Part shown: positions 16,533 to 25,731 of the stretch, piece by piece
Position numbering within the stretch: the first letter of the stretch is position 1
Layout: the number at the start of each line of letters is the position of its first letter
DNA from: Oceanobacillus sp. FSL K6-2867
GTDB lineage: Bacteria; Bacillota; Bacilli; Bacillales; Amphibacillaceae
Reading direction: 5' to 3'
Length of the DNA stretch: 64,000 bases
NCBI RefSeq assembly: GCF_037963145.1
Contig: NZ_CP150144.1
Location: 3,534,001-3,598,000 of the forward strand
Translations under genes and position numbers: made by a program
Notes under the pieces: generated by a model
What the model was told of the DNA's origin: nothing
The model's database searches: none
What the model saw: the letters and a program-made list of their open reading frames with translations, nothing else

Positions 16533-17816
16533 ATGGCAAATCATCGATCAAAAAAAACAAGTAGAAATATAGCTACATTGTTATCGGTTGTTATCCCAGG
16601 GTTAGGTCAAGTCTATAATCGCCGCTTTCTAAAAGGGATACTATTATTAATTGTAACAATCTCGTTTTTAATCACAACATGGGACTATATTGATATTGGA
16701 ATCTGGGGTTTGTTTACATTAGGGACCGTACCACGGGAGCATCACTCCATCCAGTTATTAATCCAAGGGTTGATAGCTTTAATCGTACTTTTATTCGGCA
16801 TTGGAATTTATGCCTATAACATTATGGATGCAAGAAAAGATGCCATTGCCCGTGATAATGGAAATCCCAATCCCACCCTGTTAAAAGGGATTTCCAGCTT
16901 TTATAATAATGGATTTCCATACTTTATGATTTTACCAGGATTATTGATGCTCTTATTTGTTGTTGTTTTACCATTATTATTTATGGTTGGTTTGGCATTT
17001 ACAGATTATAATCAATACAATTCTCCACCTCGAAATCTACTAAATTGGGTAGGGTTTGATAATTTTGCTGCATTAGCAAGTGTGAATATATGGAAGGACA
17101 CATTTTTAAGCGTGTTCACTTGGACAATTGTTTGGACTGTTGTTGCTACGACATTACAAATTGTTCTTGGCTTATTTTTAGCGCTGTTAGTTAATGATAA
17201 ACGGATTAAATTTAAACGTACCATTCGTACGGTGCTCATTTTGCCATGGGCAGTACCTGCATTTGTCTCAATCTTAATTTTTTCTGCTTTATTTAATCCG
17301 ACATTTGGAGCGATTAACCGGGATCTGTTAAGTCAATTTGAAATCATGATTCCCTGGCTGTCTGACCCATTTTGGGCAAAGGTTGCGTTAATTATGATTC
17401 AAACGTGGCTTGGGTTTCCGTTTGTATTTGCCTTGTTCACTGGGGTTTTACAAAGTGTACCACAGGATATGTATGAAGCCGCTGATGTAGATGGGGGAAC
17501 GAGGATGCAAAAGTTTCGACATATTACATGGCCACATCTATTATTTGCAACAGCACCACTTCTTATCATGCAATATGCGGGCAACTTTAATAATTTCAAT
17601 ATTATTTACTTGTTTAATGAAGGAGATCCAGCAGTTCGTGGACAAAATGCTGGTGGTACGGATATTTTAATTTCATGGGTTTATAAGCTTACATTTGTAA
17701 CGAACAATTATAATATGGCTGCTGCGATAACGATCATCATGGGGTTAGTTATATCGGTATTTGCCTTTTTCCAATTTAGAAAAACAGCATCCTTTAAAGA
17801 GGAGGGACGTTACTAA
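16533..17816 (+). CDS. ABC sugar permease, MalF type
   Basis: 427-residue inner-membrane permease. The N-terminal extension is hydrophobic (residues about 18-60, 75-95) and includes GLGQVYNRRFLKG, a motif also seen in other Bacillus MalF-type permeases. The core transport domain covers residues about 130-420. The EAA loop that contacts the ATPase is visible as EAADVDGGTRMQKFRHITWPHL near 310-330. It forms a heterodimer with the MalG-type partner, whose ATG overlaps the final A of this gene's stop codon. Confidence 0.92.
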   Translation: MANHRSKKTSRNIATLLSVVIPGLGQVYNRRFLKGILLLIVTISFLITTWDYIDIGIWGLFTLGTVPREHHSIQLLIQGLIALIVLLFGIGIYAYNIMDARKDAIARDNGNPNPTLLKGISSFYNNGFPYFMILPGLLMLLFVVVLPLLFMVGLAFTDYNQYNSPPRNLLNWVGFDNFAALASVNIWKDTFLSVFTWTIVWTVVATTLQIVLGLFLALLVNDKRIKFKRTIRTVLILPWAVPAFVSILIFSALFNPTFGAINRDLLSQFEIMIPWLSDPFWAKVALIMIQTWLGFPFVFALFTGVLQSVPQDMYEAADVDGGTRMQKFRHITWPHLLFATAPLLIMQYAGNFNNFNIIYLFNEGDPAVRGQNAGGTDILISWVYKLTFVTNNYNMAAAITIIMGLVISVFAFFQFRKTASFKEEGRY

Positions 17817-18664
17817 TGGCTATGTCTAGCAAGAAAAAATCAAAAATTGAGGTAGCGTTCATCTATCTATTTATTCTAATAATGTTTATTATTATTGGCT
17901 ATCCATTATTCTGGGCACTTATGATGAGTGTGAACCCTGGGTCGAATATGCTTGTAACAGAGTTATTCCCAAGTAATCCAACATTGGAACATTATAAATG
18001 GTTATTTACAAGCCCAAATAGTAACTACTTACTTTGGTATAAAAATAGTTTGTATATAGCAGTTGTAAATTCTGTCGGTTCGGTAATTATAACATCGTTA
18101 ATTGCATATGCATTTTCGCGCTATAAATTTATTGGTCGCAAATATGGATTATATATGTTCTTGCTGCTGCAGATGTTCCCGGCATTGATGGGAATGGTAG
18201 CTCTCTACATTCTATTAAATACAATTGGTTTAACAGATTCACTATATGGATTAATGCTGATTTATCTAGGAGGACAGATTCCATTTAATGCTTGGCTGGT
18301 AAAAGGGTATTTTGACACTATTCCGAAAGAACTGGATGAAGCAGCAAAGATGGATGGTGCAGGGCACTTGAAAATTTTCTGGACAATTATGCTCCCGCTG
18401 GCTAAGCCAATACTGGCAGTTGTCGCATTGTTTAATTTTATGGCACCATTTATGGACTTTCTGCTGCCGCGAATTGTTTTGACAAGTCCAAGTAATTTTA
18501 CATTGGCACTTGGATTGTACAACTTTATTAATGATCAATTTTCAACAAACTTCACTCGATTTGCGGCTGGTTCCATTTTAATTGCAGTTCCAATTGCGCT
18601 TGTATTTTTACTATTGCAGCGTTATTTAATATCAGGCTTGACATCAGGGGCTACAAAAGGCTAA
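17816..18664 (+). CDS. ABC sugar permease, MalG type
   Basis: 282-residue permease with six predicted membrane helices. The first helix is near residues 12-32 and the EAA loop reads DEAAKMDGAGHLKIFWTIMLPLAKP near 175-200, the contact for the ATPase. It pairs with the upstream MalF-type subunit; start and stop codons overlap by one base (TAATG), so the two are translationally coupled. No ATP-binding subunit is encoded in this locus; in Bacilli a shared ATPase such as MsmX often energises several sugar importers, and that is the likely arrangement here. Confidence 0.93.
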   Translation: MAMSSKKKSKIEVAFIYLFILIMFIIIGYPLFWALMMSVNPGSNMLVTELFPSNPTLEHYKWLFTSPNSNYLLWYKNSLYIAVVNSVGSVIITSLIAYAFSRYKFIGRKYGLYMFLLLQMFPALMGMVALYILLNTIGLTDSLYGLMLIYLGGQIPFNAWLVKGYFDTIPKELDEAAKMDGAGHLKIFWTIMLPLAKPILAVVALFNFMAPFMDFLLPRIVLTSPSNFTLALGLYNFINDQFSTNFTRFAAGSILIAVPIALVFLLLQRYLISGLTSGATKG

Positions 18665-18704
18665 TAATGAGATAAATTCATTCAACAAGAGAGTGTGAGA
18701 ATTA

Positions 18705-19721
18705 ATGGTAACGATCAAAGATGTAGCAAAGGCAACTGGTGTAGCACCCTCTACTGTCTCAAGAGTAATTGCTGATAATCCGAGGATAAGTGCAGAAACA
18801 AAGAAAAAGGTTCGTAAAGCGATGAAAAATTTAGGATATCATCCGAATATAAATGCGCGGAACTTAGTGGCGAAATCGACAAAAGCAATTGGGGTAATCA
18901 TGCCATCCTCTGCCGACAAAGCATTGCAAAATCCGTTTTTCCCCGAAATTTTACGGGGGATTGGTTCTGTTACCCATCGTATGCAATACTCCATGACACT
19001 TTCCAGTGGACAAACAGAAGAAGAAATTTTTGAGGAAGTACAACGATTGGTACACGGCAGCTATGTAGACGGTTTGATTTTACTTTATTCCCGATTAGAA
19101 GATCGTGTAACAAGCTTCCTAAAAGAAATGAAATTTCCATTTGTCGTTGTGGGAAAGCCATATGAGAATATGAATGAAATTACCCATGTAGATAATGATA
19201 ATTTTGTTGCTGGAAAGGAAATAACACAGCATTTAATTGAAAACGGTCATAAGAAAATTGCATTTATTGGAGGTTCAAGGGAATTATTCGTTACCATCGA
19301 TCGAGAAGAAGGTTATGAAGCGGCATTGCAGGAGGCGGGTTTAGAAGTTAGTGATCATTATAAAATCCATACTGAATTTCTCAAATCAGGGGGACGAGAA
19401 GCCGTAGAGACTTTACTATCACTTGATGTACCACCAACAGGGATTGTTGTAACAGATGATTTAATGAGTCTTGGTGTACTTAGTTTATTAGAGGAATCAG
19501 GGGTCCGTGTGCCTCAGGATATTTCACTAGTTAGTTTTAATAATGTTTACTTATCTGAAATTATTCGCCCTGCGCTTACAACTGTTGATATACAAATACA
19601 TGAGCTCGGGGTCCAATCGGCAAAGGCATTAATTGAAAAAACCGTTAACAAGTCAGAACCAGTGAAACGAATCAGTATTCAGCATCAGATTGTTTATCGC
19701 GATTCAGTAAGTAAAAAATGA
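18705..19721 (+). CDS. LacI-family transcription regulator (MalR-like)
   Basis: 338-residue repressor. The N-terminal helix-turn-helix reads TIKDVAKATGVAPSTVSRVIADNPRIS with the hinge helix NARNLVAKSTKAIGVIMPSS, and the rest is a periplasmic-binding-protein-like effector domain (HVDNDNFVAGKEITQHLIENGHKKIAFIGG and TGIVVTDDLMSLGVLSLLEE). It lies 40 bases after the MalG-type gene, in the same orientation, with a hairpin terminator after it. It is the natural candidate to bind the TGCAAACGTTTTC operators at 12981 and 15111. MalR-like function is inferred from context. Confidence 0.9.
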   Translation: MVTIKDVAKATGVAPSTVSRVIADNPRISAETKKKVRKAMKNLGYHPNINARNLVAKSTKAIGVIMPSSADKALQNPFFPEILRGIGSVTHRMQYSMTLSSGQTEEEIFEEVQRLVHGSYVDGLILLYSRLEDRVTSFLKEMKFPFVVVGKPYENMNEITHVDNDNFVAGKEITQHLIENGHKKIAFIGGSRELFVTIDREEGYEAALQEAGLEVSDHYKIHTEFLKSGGREAVETLLSLDVPPTGIVVTDDLMSLGVLSLLEESGVRVPQDISLVSFNNVYLSEIIRPALTTVDIQIHELGVQSAKALIEKTVNKSEPVKRISIQHQIVYRDSVSKK

Positions 19722-19742
19722 AATAGGCCAGCAATATAGTAA

Positions 19743-19783
19743 AGAGATAATTAGTCTGCATAGACTGATTATCTCTATTTAAT
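19743..19783 (+). terminator. Hairpin terminator after the LacI regulator
   Basis: AGAGATAATTAGTCT pairs with AGACTGATTATCTCT around GCAT (19743-19776), with one G-T wobble; ATTTAATT follows. It closes the sugar-import operon. Confidence 0.8.
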
Positions 19784-19843
19784 TGAAAAAGATGCTTAAA
19801 TGTAGTACATATGAACATTGAATAATATTTCTTAACCACAATT

Positions 19844-19862
19844 GATATTGATTATCATTATC
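19844..19862 (+). promoter_or_regulatory. Fur box upstream of the flavodoxin
   Basis: GATATTGATTATCATTATC matches the classical 19-base Fur box (GATAATGATTATCATTATC) at 18 of 19 positions. It lies about 50 bases before the flavodoxin start, so the gene should be induced by iron starvation. Confidence 0.88.
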
Positions 19863-19912
19863 ATTATAGATTATAATAAGGTAGAAATAAGAAATTACTT
19901 GGAGGGAGTAAT

Positions 19913-20371
19913 GTGAGAAAAATTCTTGTGCTTTGTTCTAGTTGTACCGGTAATACAGAAATGATGGCAAAAGCTATTGTTTATTATATACAGAAACAAA
20001 AGCATCACGTTGTATACAAATCATTTGAATTTGATGTGATTGAAGTGGAGGAACTGCTTGATTATGATTTGGTTCTGATTGGAACTCATTCTGCAGATGA
20101 CGGTCAGATTCCATATGAAGCAGAGGATTTCTATGATGAATTGAGTGAAGTAGATTTGGAAGGTCGTTTAATGGGTGTATTTGGTTCGGGAGAATCTTTT
20201 TATGATGTCTTTTGTGAATCGATTGAAATAATGGGAGATCAGCTGGAACATCTAGGAGCAAAGCTTGTTCCTGAACGATTGAAAGTTGAGCTGGAGCCAG
20301 ACAATGAGGATATAATTCGCTGTGAAGTATTTGCTGAAAAAGCATGTGCTATGATTCATAAGGTACTGTAA
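19913..20371 (+). CDS. Flavodoxin, probably iron-starvation induced
   Basis: 152-residue flavodoxin. The FMN phosphate loop is CSSCTGNTEMMAKAIVYYI (SxTGNT-like), the later isoalloxazine-binding loops are TGHSADDGQIP-like (GTHSADDGQIPYEAEDFYD) and FGSGESFYDVFCESIEIM. It carries electrons in place of ferredoxin when iron is scarce. The GTG start at 19913 has GGAGGG 6 bases upstream. The Fur box just upstream shows the likely control. B. subtilis YkuN and YkuP are Fur-regulated flavodoxins of similar size. It appears monocistronic, with a stem-loop terminator at 20413. Confidence 0.9.
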   Translation: MRKILVLCSSCTGNTEMMAKAIVYYIQKQKHHVVYKSFEFDVIEVEELLDYDLVLIGTHSADDGQIPYEAEDFYDELSEVDLEGRLMGVFGSGESFYDVFCESIEIMGDQLEHLGAKLVPERLKVELEPDNEDIIRCEVFAEKACAMIHKVL

Positions 20372-20412
20372 TCTATATTTAAACTTATAGAGCAATTTAT
20401 CAAATATGAATT

Positions 20413-20466
20413 ATATAACGGTCGCGCTTGAAAATATATCCATTGTGAACCGTTATATCCTTTTTG
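20413..20466 (+). terminator. Terminator after the flavodoxin
   Basis: Perfect 10-bp stem ATATAACGGT / ACCGTTATAT (20413-20422 and 20449-20458) followed by CCTTTTTG. The rest of the 309-base gap to the next gene shows no other feature except the ribosome site of the ureohydrolase. Confidence 0.75.
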
Positions 20467-20680
20467 AATAGATAATCTCTTTCTTCATATCTGCTTTATT
20501 AATCTGTAACAAGTTCGGTCAAGACCTCCTGCTAATCAAAGGATGCAAATAAACTTCATAATTATTTGTTTTTACACATAACCCTATCATGATAAGAAAA
20601 TTTATGTTTCATATGAAGAGTTTTAGGTAAAAGTTATGGTAAAGGTCTATGACCAATATGAATAGGTTAGGAGAGATAGA

Positions 20681-21640
20681 GTGGAAACCGATAAGATCTA
20701 TGGGAATACTCCTTGTTATTTAGGGGGAAAAAAAGTCAATTTAAAGGATAATAGTTTTAAAGACAGAGATGTTCTTATTTATGGAGTGCCATGGGAAGGT
20801 GCTGTAACTTGGGGAGATTATACAGGATGTGAGCTTGGACCAAAGGCAATACGATTAAATTCAGCCCGCTATTCTGGCTACTTACCTGAATTGAATCATA
20901 TTGATGTATTCAGTCATTATAAAATTGGTGATTTAGGCGATGTAGATGTTGTGCCTGCAGACACAGCAGAAACGATGGACAGAATTGAAAGCTTTGCGAA
21001 ACAGGTATGGAAATCTGGGAAATTTCCAGTTGCATTTGGTGGGGATCATGGAATTACGTATCCGATTGTAAAAGCACTTGGTGAAGAAGCAGATGGTAAG
21101 GTTGGCATCATCCATTTGGATGCGCATTATGATAATTATCCGGATTATTATGGAGATTTATATGCTCGCAGCACACCATTTCATCGTATTTACGAGAGTG
21201 ACAGTGTACGAAACGAAAGTATTGTTCATATGGGCATCCATGGTCCGCGAAATCAGCCTGAGACAGGGAAATATGCTAAAGAAGTCGGTGCAACAACAAT
21301 TTCTGTCAGAGAAATTCGGCAGGCAGGAAATCATTTATCCGATCTAGCAAAACAAGCATATGCGATTGCAAGTAAAGAAACGGATGCAGTTTATTTAAGT
21401 ATTTGCAGTGATGTACTTGACTTTGCCTTTAACCCTGGTGGTCCAGTTGATGGAAATGGCCTTACCTCCTATGAACTGCTGGAGCTCGTTCATGAATTTG
21501 CAAGACTTGGAATTAGAGGGATGGATTACGTAGAGGTCTATCCCCAGCAAGATCCAAACGATAATTCCTCCCACTTTGTAACATATGCTGTTCTTTATGC
21601 ATTGGCAGGGAAAATTTTAGGTGAAAAGAATAAAAAGTAA
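20681..21640 (+). CDS. Agmatinase-family ureohydrolase with an altered metal ligand
   Basis: 319-residue binuclear metal hydrolase of the arginase/agmatinase superfamily, which hydrolyses guanidino compounds to urea. Ligand motifs are GGDHG (H123) and HLDAHYDNY (D147, H149, D151). The third motif, normally S-x-D-x-D-x-x-D-P, reads SICSDVLDF: the first Asp is Cys242, while D244 remains. A family-wide Bacillaceae variant or a change of substrate or metal is possible, so agmatinase activity is not assured. No speE or speA neighbour supports polyamine synthesis. GTG 20681 follows AGGAGAG by 5 bases. A hairpin terminator follows the gene. Confidence 0.8.
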   Translation: METDKIYGNTPCYLGGKKVNLKDNSFKDRDVLIYGVPWEGAVTWGDYTGCELGPKAIRLNSARYSGYLPELNHIDVFSHYKIGDLGDVDVVPADTAETMDRIESFAKQVWKSGKFPVAFGGDHGITYPIVKALGEEADGKVGIIHLDAHYDNYPDYYGDLYARSTPFHRIYESDSVRNESIVHMGIHGPRNQPETGKYAKEVGATTISVREIRQAGNHLSDLAKQAYAIASKETDAVYLSICSDVLDFAFNPGGPVDGNGLTSYELLELVHEFARLGIRGMDYVEVYPQQDPNDNSSHFVTYAVLYALAGKILGEKNKK

Positions 21641-21650
21641 ATAGATAGGA

Positions 21651-21688
21651 TAAATCGCTTCTTACTATGTGAGAAGCGATTTTTATTT
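21651..21688 (+). terminator. Terminator after the ureohydrolase
   Basis: AAATCGCTTCTTA pairs with TGAGAAGCGATTT around CTATG, followed by TTTATTTCC. Confidence 0.85.
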
Positions 21689-21701
21689 CCAATTATTAGC
21701 C

Positions 21702-21729
21702 TAAACATAAGGAACTGAATGGCCGATAT
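21702..21729 (+). promoter_or_regulatory. SigD (sigma-28) promoter of hemAT
   Basis: TAAA (21702-21705), a 16-base spacer and GCCGATAT (21722-21729), an exact match to the Bacillus SigD -10 consensus, 44 bases before the HemAT start. It links the sensor to the motility regulon. Confidence 0.85.
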
Positions 21730-21772
21730 AAAGATTAAGTTTAAAAGTGTGGGAAGAAAGTAGGGGGCCAAT

Positions 21773-23074
21773 ATGTTTGTAAGAAGGAAGCAAAAAAATA
21801 ATGCTGTTTTAGCTGAATGGAGTAAACAAATGGATCCTAAGCTAGAAATAGAAACAGGATCTGATCTAGAAAAACAGCTTAAAATGCTTGATTTTTCAAT
21901 GGAAGATTTCGCAATTGCACAAGTGCTGAAGCCTTATGTAGAGGCAGAAAATCAATTGATTATTGATCAATTCTATAAAAATTTAGAATACAACCAAGGT
22001 TTGATCGAAATTATTGAAAAGAACAGCTCAATTGAAAGACTAAAGAAAACATTACGTACCCACATCGTTGAAATGTTTTCTGGTGTGATGAATGATTCCT
22101 TCATCGAGAGAAGAAAAATAATCGCACATATTCATGTAAAAATTGGGCTTACACAGAAATGGTATATCGCATCCTTTCAAAAGCTCTTTGAAGGGCTTGC
22201 AGATATTGTGCAGAATAACTTTGAAAATGCGTCAGACCAAATCCTTGCAATTAAGGTCATTAATAAATTGCTGAATTTGGAACAGCAGATTGTGTTAGAG
22301 GCGTACGATGAGGAAGTAATGCGGATCAAAGATCAAGATGTACAAACAAAAATGAACATCGTTCAAACGTTAGAGGAAAACTCAACGGAGCTTGCAACAT
22401 TGGCCGAAGAGACGATGGCATCAATTGAAGAAATGATTGCACAGGTAAATGTTATTACAGGAAATTCAAAAATGGGCACAGCATATGCAGAGGAAGCTAA
22501 GGAAGCTGCGGCAAAAGGGAAATCTCGTTTGACTGTTATGAATCAGTCTTTGGAAAATATGCAGCAAAGTACAACAAAGGTCAATGAGGACATGGCAAAT
22601 TTAGAAATTACATCCACGCAGATTAAGGATATTATTGAAATTGTAAAGTCGATCGCAGACCAAACAAATCTTTTGGCATTAAATGCATCTATAGAAGCAG
22701 CGAGAGCTGGGGAGCATGGCCGTGGCTTTGCTGTTGTTGCTGAAGAAGTGAGAAAGCTTGCAGAGCAAACTGGGAAATCTGTAACGAATGTAACGGAACT
22801 TGTTACAGTCACAAATGAACAAATTTTTAATAGTGCTTCTTCTTTACAGGAAGTACAGCAATTTTTAACAAACGTAAAAGAGCAGATGGCAAGTACAGAA
22901 GCCGCATTTCAAAAAATTGATGGAACGATGGATAAAACGAAAACAAGTAATAAAACAATTCAAACTGATCTGGAAGTATTTGAACAAGGGATTGAAGGAA
23001 TTGAGCAATCAGCAGTTACCATTTCGGGATCTGCAGAAAGCTTAAATAAAATGATGGAAGAGTTGCTGGTTTAG
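21773..23074 (+). CDS. hemAT: HemAT globin-coupled aerotaxis transducer
   Basis: 433-residue soluble chemoreceptor, the same size as B. subtilis HemAT. Residues about 20-190 form a heme-binding sensor globin: FYKNLEYN holds the probable distal Tyr68 and [20 protein letters not shown] the probable proximal His121. There are no membrane segments. Residues about 195-430 are the methyl-accepting signalling domain, with the conserved hairpin tip [34 protein letters not shown]. It senses oxygen and controls CheA. An exact SigD promoter precedes it, while the cheA, cheW and cheX genes lie 13-17 kb downstream in this window. Confidence 0.95.
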   Translation: MFVRRKQKNNAVLAEWSKQMDPKLEIETGSDLEKQLKMLDFSMEDFAIAQVLKPYVEAENQLIIDQFYKNLEYNQGLIEIIEKNSSIERLKKTLRTHIVEMFSGVMNDSFIERRKIIAHIHVKIGLTQKWYIASFQKLFEGLADIVQNNFENASDQILAIKVINKLLNLEQQIVLEAYDEEVMRIKDQDVQTKMNIVQTLEENSTELATLAEETMASIEEMIAQVNVITGNSKMGTAYAEEAKEAAAKGKSRLTVMNQSLENMQQSTTKVNEDMANLEITSTQIKDIIEIVKSIADQTNLLALNASIEAARAGEHGRGFAVVAEEVRKLAEQTGKSVTNVTELVTVTNEQIFNSASSLQEVQQFLTNVKEQMASTEAAFQKIDGTMDKTKTSNKTIQTDLEVFEQGIEGIEQSAVTISGSAESLNKMMEELLV

Positions 23075-23082
23075 AAGGTGTT

Positions 23083-23113
23083 GGGATCCTATATTTTTAG
23101 GGATCCTTTTTAT
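23083..23113 (+). terminator. Terminator after hemAT
   Basis: GGATCCTA pairs with TAGGGATCC around ATTTT (with one bulge), followed by TTTTT. Confidence 0.75.
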
Positions 23114-23254
23114 ATTTAGAATGTATAAATTTTAGCTTAAGTGTCTCAAAGTTGTACAGATAATAATACCTATATAAATATCTTAAATTCATACTAATTA
23201 CACTTGTGAAATGATGCACGAATAGCTTAAAATGGCATTATAGGAGGGGATGTG

Positions 23255-23506
23255 TTGACCCAGGAATTGATTAATGAGTTGTTAGCGGCCATCACATTAT
23301 TATTAGAGGATTTGAAAGATATACAAGAAAATAGCTATCATATGGATCAATTATTTAATCAATTAGAATCTGATATAAATGATGTTGAGATAACAATCCT
23401 TGGCTTGGAACAAAATGCGCAGAATCTGGATGAAAGACTTGCTCAAGTACTTCAATGTATGATGAGTAAAGCTAGAGACAACACAAATTATAAAGCAATT
23501 AGTTAA
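23255..23506 (+). CDS. Small coiled-coil protein of unknown function
   Basis: 83-residue acidic protein, almost entirely helical, with hydrophobic heptads (LLAAITLLLEDLKDIQ, LFNQLESDINDVEITILGLE and LDERLAQVLQ). Nothing suggests a membrane anchor or an enzyme. The TTG at 23255 is 5 bases after AGGAGGGG; the in-frame GTG at 23252 would be only 2 bases away. It follows hemAT by 180 bases with a terminator between, so it is probably a separate unit. No family is recognised. Confidence 0.6.
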   Translation: MTQELINELLAAITLLLEDLKDIQENSYHMDQLFNQLESDINDVEITILGLEQNAQNLDERLAQVLQCMMSKARDNTNYKAIS

Positions 23507-23508
23507 AA

Positions 23509-23538
23509 AAGCGTGCGATGGCAGGCTTATTTTTTTTG
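23509..23538 (+). terminator. Terminator after the coiled-coil gene
   Basis: AAGCGTGC pairs with GCAGGCTT around GATG with one mismatch, followed by eight T. Located directly after the stop codon. Confidence 0.75.
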
Positions 23539-23623
23539 ATAAAAATTTGGGACTAATAGTTGGTTCTTTTTAATTGTTTCTGCTAGCATTAACTGTAAGA
23601 ATTATTCGAAATGAGGAAAAATA

Positions 23624-24532
23624 ATGGATAAGTTATTTAAAATCATACAGGAAAATAAATTCGTTTTGTGGATTTTGATACTACTAATAACACTTATCTG
23701 GGGATATACATGGGTACTCATGAAGGAATCACTTAACTTTATGGGACCATTTGCATTCTCTTCTTTTCGATTTGGTATAGGAGCTGTGACCCTTATATTA
23801 ATGATAGTATTTCTAAAAATAGGCTTGCCTCCAAGAGAATCATGGAAGCATCTCCTTGTGGTAGGCTTGTTACAGACGGCAATTGTGTTTTTGCTGGTTA
23901 TGTTCGCCTTAAAATTTGTTGATGCTGGAAAATCGTCTGTATTGCTTTATTCCATGCCAATTTGGAGCAGCATTCTTGCAGCTAAATTTTTATATGAAAA
24001 AATTACAACAGTAAAGCTATCCGGGTTGCTCATTGGGATGCTGGGGCTGTTAGCTATTCTTAGTGGAGATATTTGGACGGGGCAGAAACTAGGTGTTATA
24101 TTTGGAGAATTATTAATCGTTATCGCTGCTATCTCCTGGGGAATATCGAATGTGTATTATCGTCTTCATCTACAGCACCTGTCGAAAATACAAGCGACAG
24201 CATTTCAGATGCTATTTGGAGTAATTGTCATTTTCTTTGTGACGCTTTTCATGGAGTGGGGACAGCCTATTCACTTAAACGCTGCAAGTGCTTATTATAT
24301 CCTGTTCACTGGGATACTGGCATCTGCACTATGTTTCTCAGTATGGTTTCTTATTATTAGTATTGTAGATATGGTAACTGCAACACTATCAACTCTGCTT
24401 GTCCCATTATTTGGACTATTATTCAGCAGTGTTATATTAAATGAAACGATGAGCGTAAATATGATAATCGGATTTCTCTTAATTATTACAGGAATTACTG
24501 TAGCACAAATGAAGAAACCCTTGCGTGCATAA
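23624..24532 (+). CDS. EamA-family (DMT) transporter
   Basis: 302-residue polytopic membrane protein with about ten helices in two EamA repeats. The first repeat starts ILLITLIWGYTWVLMKESLNFMGPFAFSSFRF and the second GELLIVIAAISWGISNVYYR. Members export metabolites or drugs, and the substrate here is unknown. The downstream boundary is close to an IS element: its stop (24530-24532) is only 6 bases from the inferred left end of that element, so the insertion fell right behind the gene. Confidence 0.87.
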   Translation: MDKLFKIIQENKFVLWILILLITLIWGYTWVLMKESLNFMGPFAFSSFRFGIGAVTLILMIVFLKIGLPPRESWKHLLVVGLLQTAIVFLLVMFALKFVDAGKSSVLLYSMPIWSSILAAKFLYEKITTVKLSGLLIGMLGLLAILSGDIWTGQKLGVIFGELLIVIAAISWGISNVYYRLHLQHLSKIQATAFQMLFGVIVIFFVTLFMEWGQPIHLNAASAYYILFTGILASALCFSVWFLIISIVDMVTATLSTLLVPLFGLLFSSVILNETMSVNMIIGFLLIITGITVAQMKKPLRA

Positions 24533-24569
24533 CTGAACTGGCCCAGTAAAACGGGATAAGAAAAAACAC

Positions 24570-25423
24570 CTACGCTGCCATAGTCCTAAATTCAACAGGA
24601 CTGTGGCAGTTTAATTTTTTAAACGGTCGTATATAGTTGTAATAATACATGTAAGATTCTACTTTTTCTAGTACAATAGTGTTTGTAAGGTGCACTCTAT
24701 TTTGAGTGTTGAATTCTTCCGACTTTAGCGAGGAGTGGAAGGATTCGATTACGGCATTATCAAAGCAATTTCCTTTTCGGGACATGCTTGTGGTAATGCC
24801 TTTTTCTTTAGCTAACTCTTGAAAGGAGTAGGAGGTATATTGTGCTCCTTGATCACTGTGTAAGATTACTTCATGTGTCTCTCTGCCTTTACATGCAGCC
24901 TCTAGTGTATCTAAAACAAGCTTAACCTCCTGTGTCTCACTAACTTTATAGGCTATGATTTCGTTATTATATAAGTCCATAATGGTTGATAAATAAAGCA
25001 TTTTCTCCCCATAAGGTAAGTAATATCAGTAACCCACTATTGATTAGGACGATCAGCCTTGAAATCCTGTTTTAAAAGATTTGGGACGACGAACTTGCTT
25101 TCCCCAGCAATATAAACCTTTCTTTTCATTTTAACTTGACACTGAAGGTTATATTTTTGCATGATCTTTTGTACTGTCTTTCGATTTACCTTTATTTTAT
25201 GGTCATTTTTGAGAATACCTCTTACGTTTCGATGTCCTACTCTAAATAAAAGGCTTTGACAAATATTTATAACCAACTGATGTAAAAAAGGCAGCTCAGC
25301 TGATAGTCTCTTTTTCCAACGATAATATGTTGATTTTGGAATCTCGAAACATTCACAAATAGTAGTGATTGTGTATTTTTCTTTATAAGATTCTACGACT
25401 TCGACGAATACTTCTGGAACCAC
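24570..25423 (-). pseudogene. IS3 transposase orfB, disrupted by a stop and a frameshift
   Basis: DDE integrase-type transposase in two pieces. 25423-25037 encodes the N-terminal part (HTH-like segment IPKSTYYRWKKRL) and ends in TAG after DRPNQ. The same frame then continues WVTDITYL, holding the first catalytic Asp, but 4 bases appear to be missing at about 25010-25016, so the remainder is in another frame (25001-24570) with HSDQGAQYT (second Asp) and VIESFHSSLKSE (Glu). Two independent lesions make a functional transposase unlikely. OrfB overlaps orfA by 31 bases in the -1 frame, as in active IS3 elements that use frameshifting. Confidence 0.8.
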
Positions 25424-25731
25424 TTCCTTTCGATTTCTTGGTACTTTCCCAACAATTCATCTCGCATTTCATAATACTTCACTTTTTTTCGTAACTGATT
25501 TATTTCACTATCATCATCAGGTCCTTTACCGAAAGCATATTGTTTTCCAATAATTGGTTGAGCTAACCTGTGCTCTTCACCGTTCCTATACCATCTCATC
25601 CATGTTTTGATTTGTGTCTTATTTTTAATACCAAACTTCTCCATTATCTCTTTGTTAGTTAGTTTCCCAGCAAGTTTTAAGCGTATCACTTCTCTTTTGA
25701 TTTCTTCAGGATAAACCATCTTCTTCCCCAT
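25393..25731 (-). CDS. IS3 transposase orfA (HTH)
   Basis: 112-residue DNA-binding part of the IS3 transposase. It has a helix-turn-helix of the Tnp-1/HTH-8 type (IKREVIRLKLAGKLTNKEIMEKFGIKNKTQIKTWMRWY) and a C-terminal leucine-zipper-like segment (INQLRKKVKYYEMRDELLGKYQ). It appears intact, although its partner orfB is broken, so the element should be immobile unless helped in trans. Confidence 0.85.
   Translation of the reverse strand: MGKKMVYPEEIKREVIRLKLAGKLTNKEIMEKFGIKNKTQIKTWMRWYRNGEEHRLAQPIIGKQYAFGKGPDDDSEINQLRKKVKYYEMRDELLGKYQEIERKWFQKYSSKS

Noticed and set aside
25037..25423. Separate functional gene in the IS element
   Set aside because: It is the N-terminal part of orfB, whose downstream catalytic residues continue after an in-frame stop and a frameshift.
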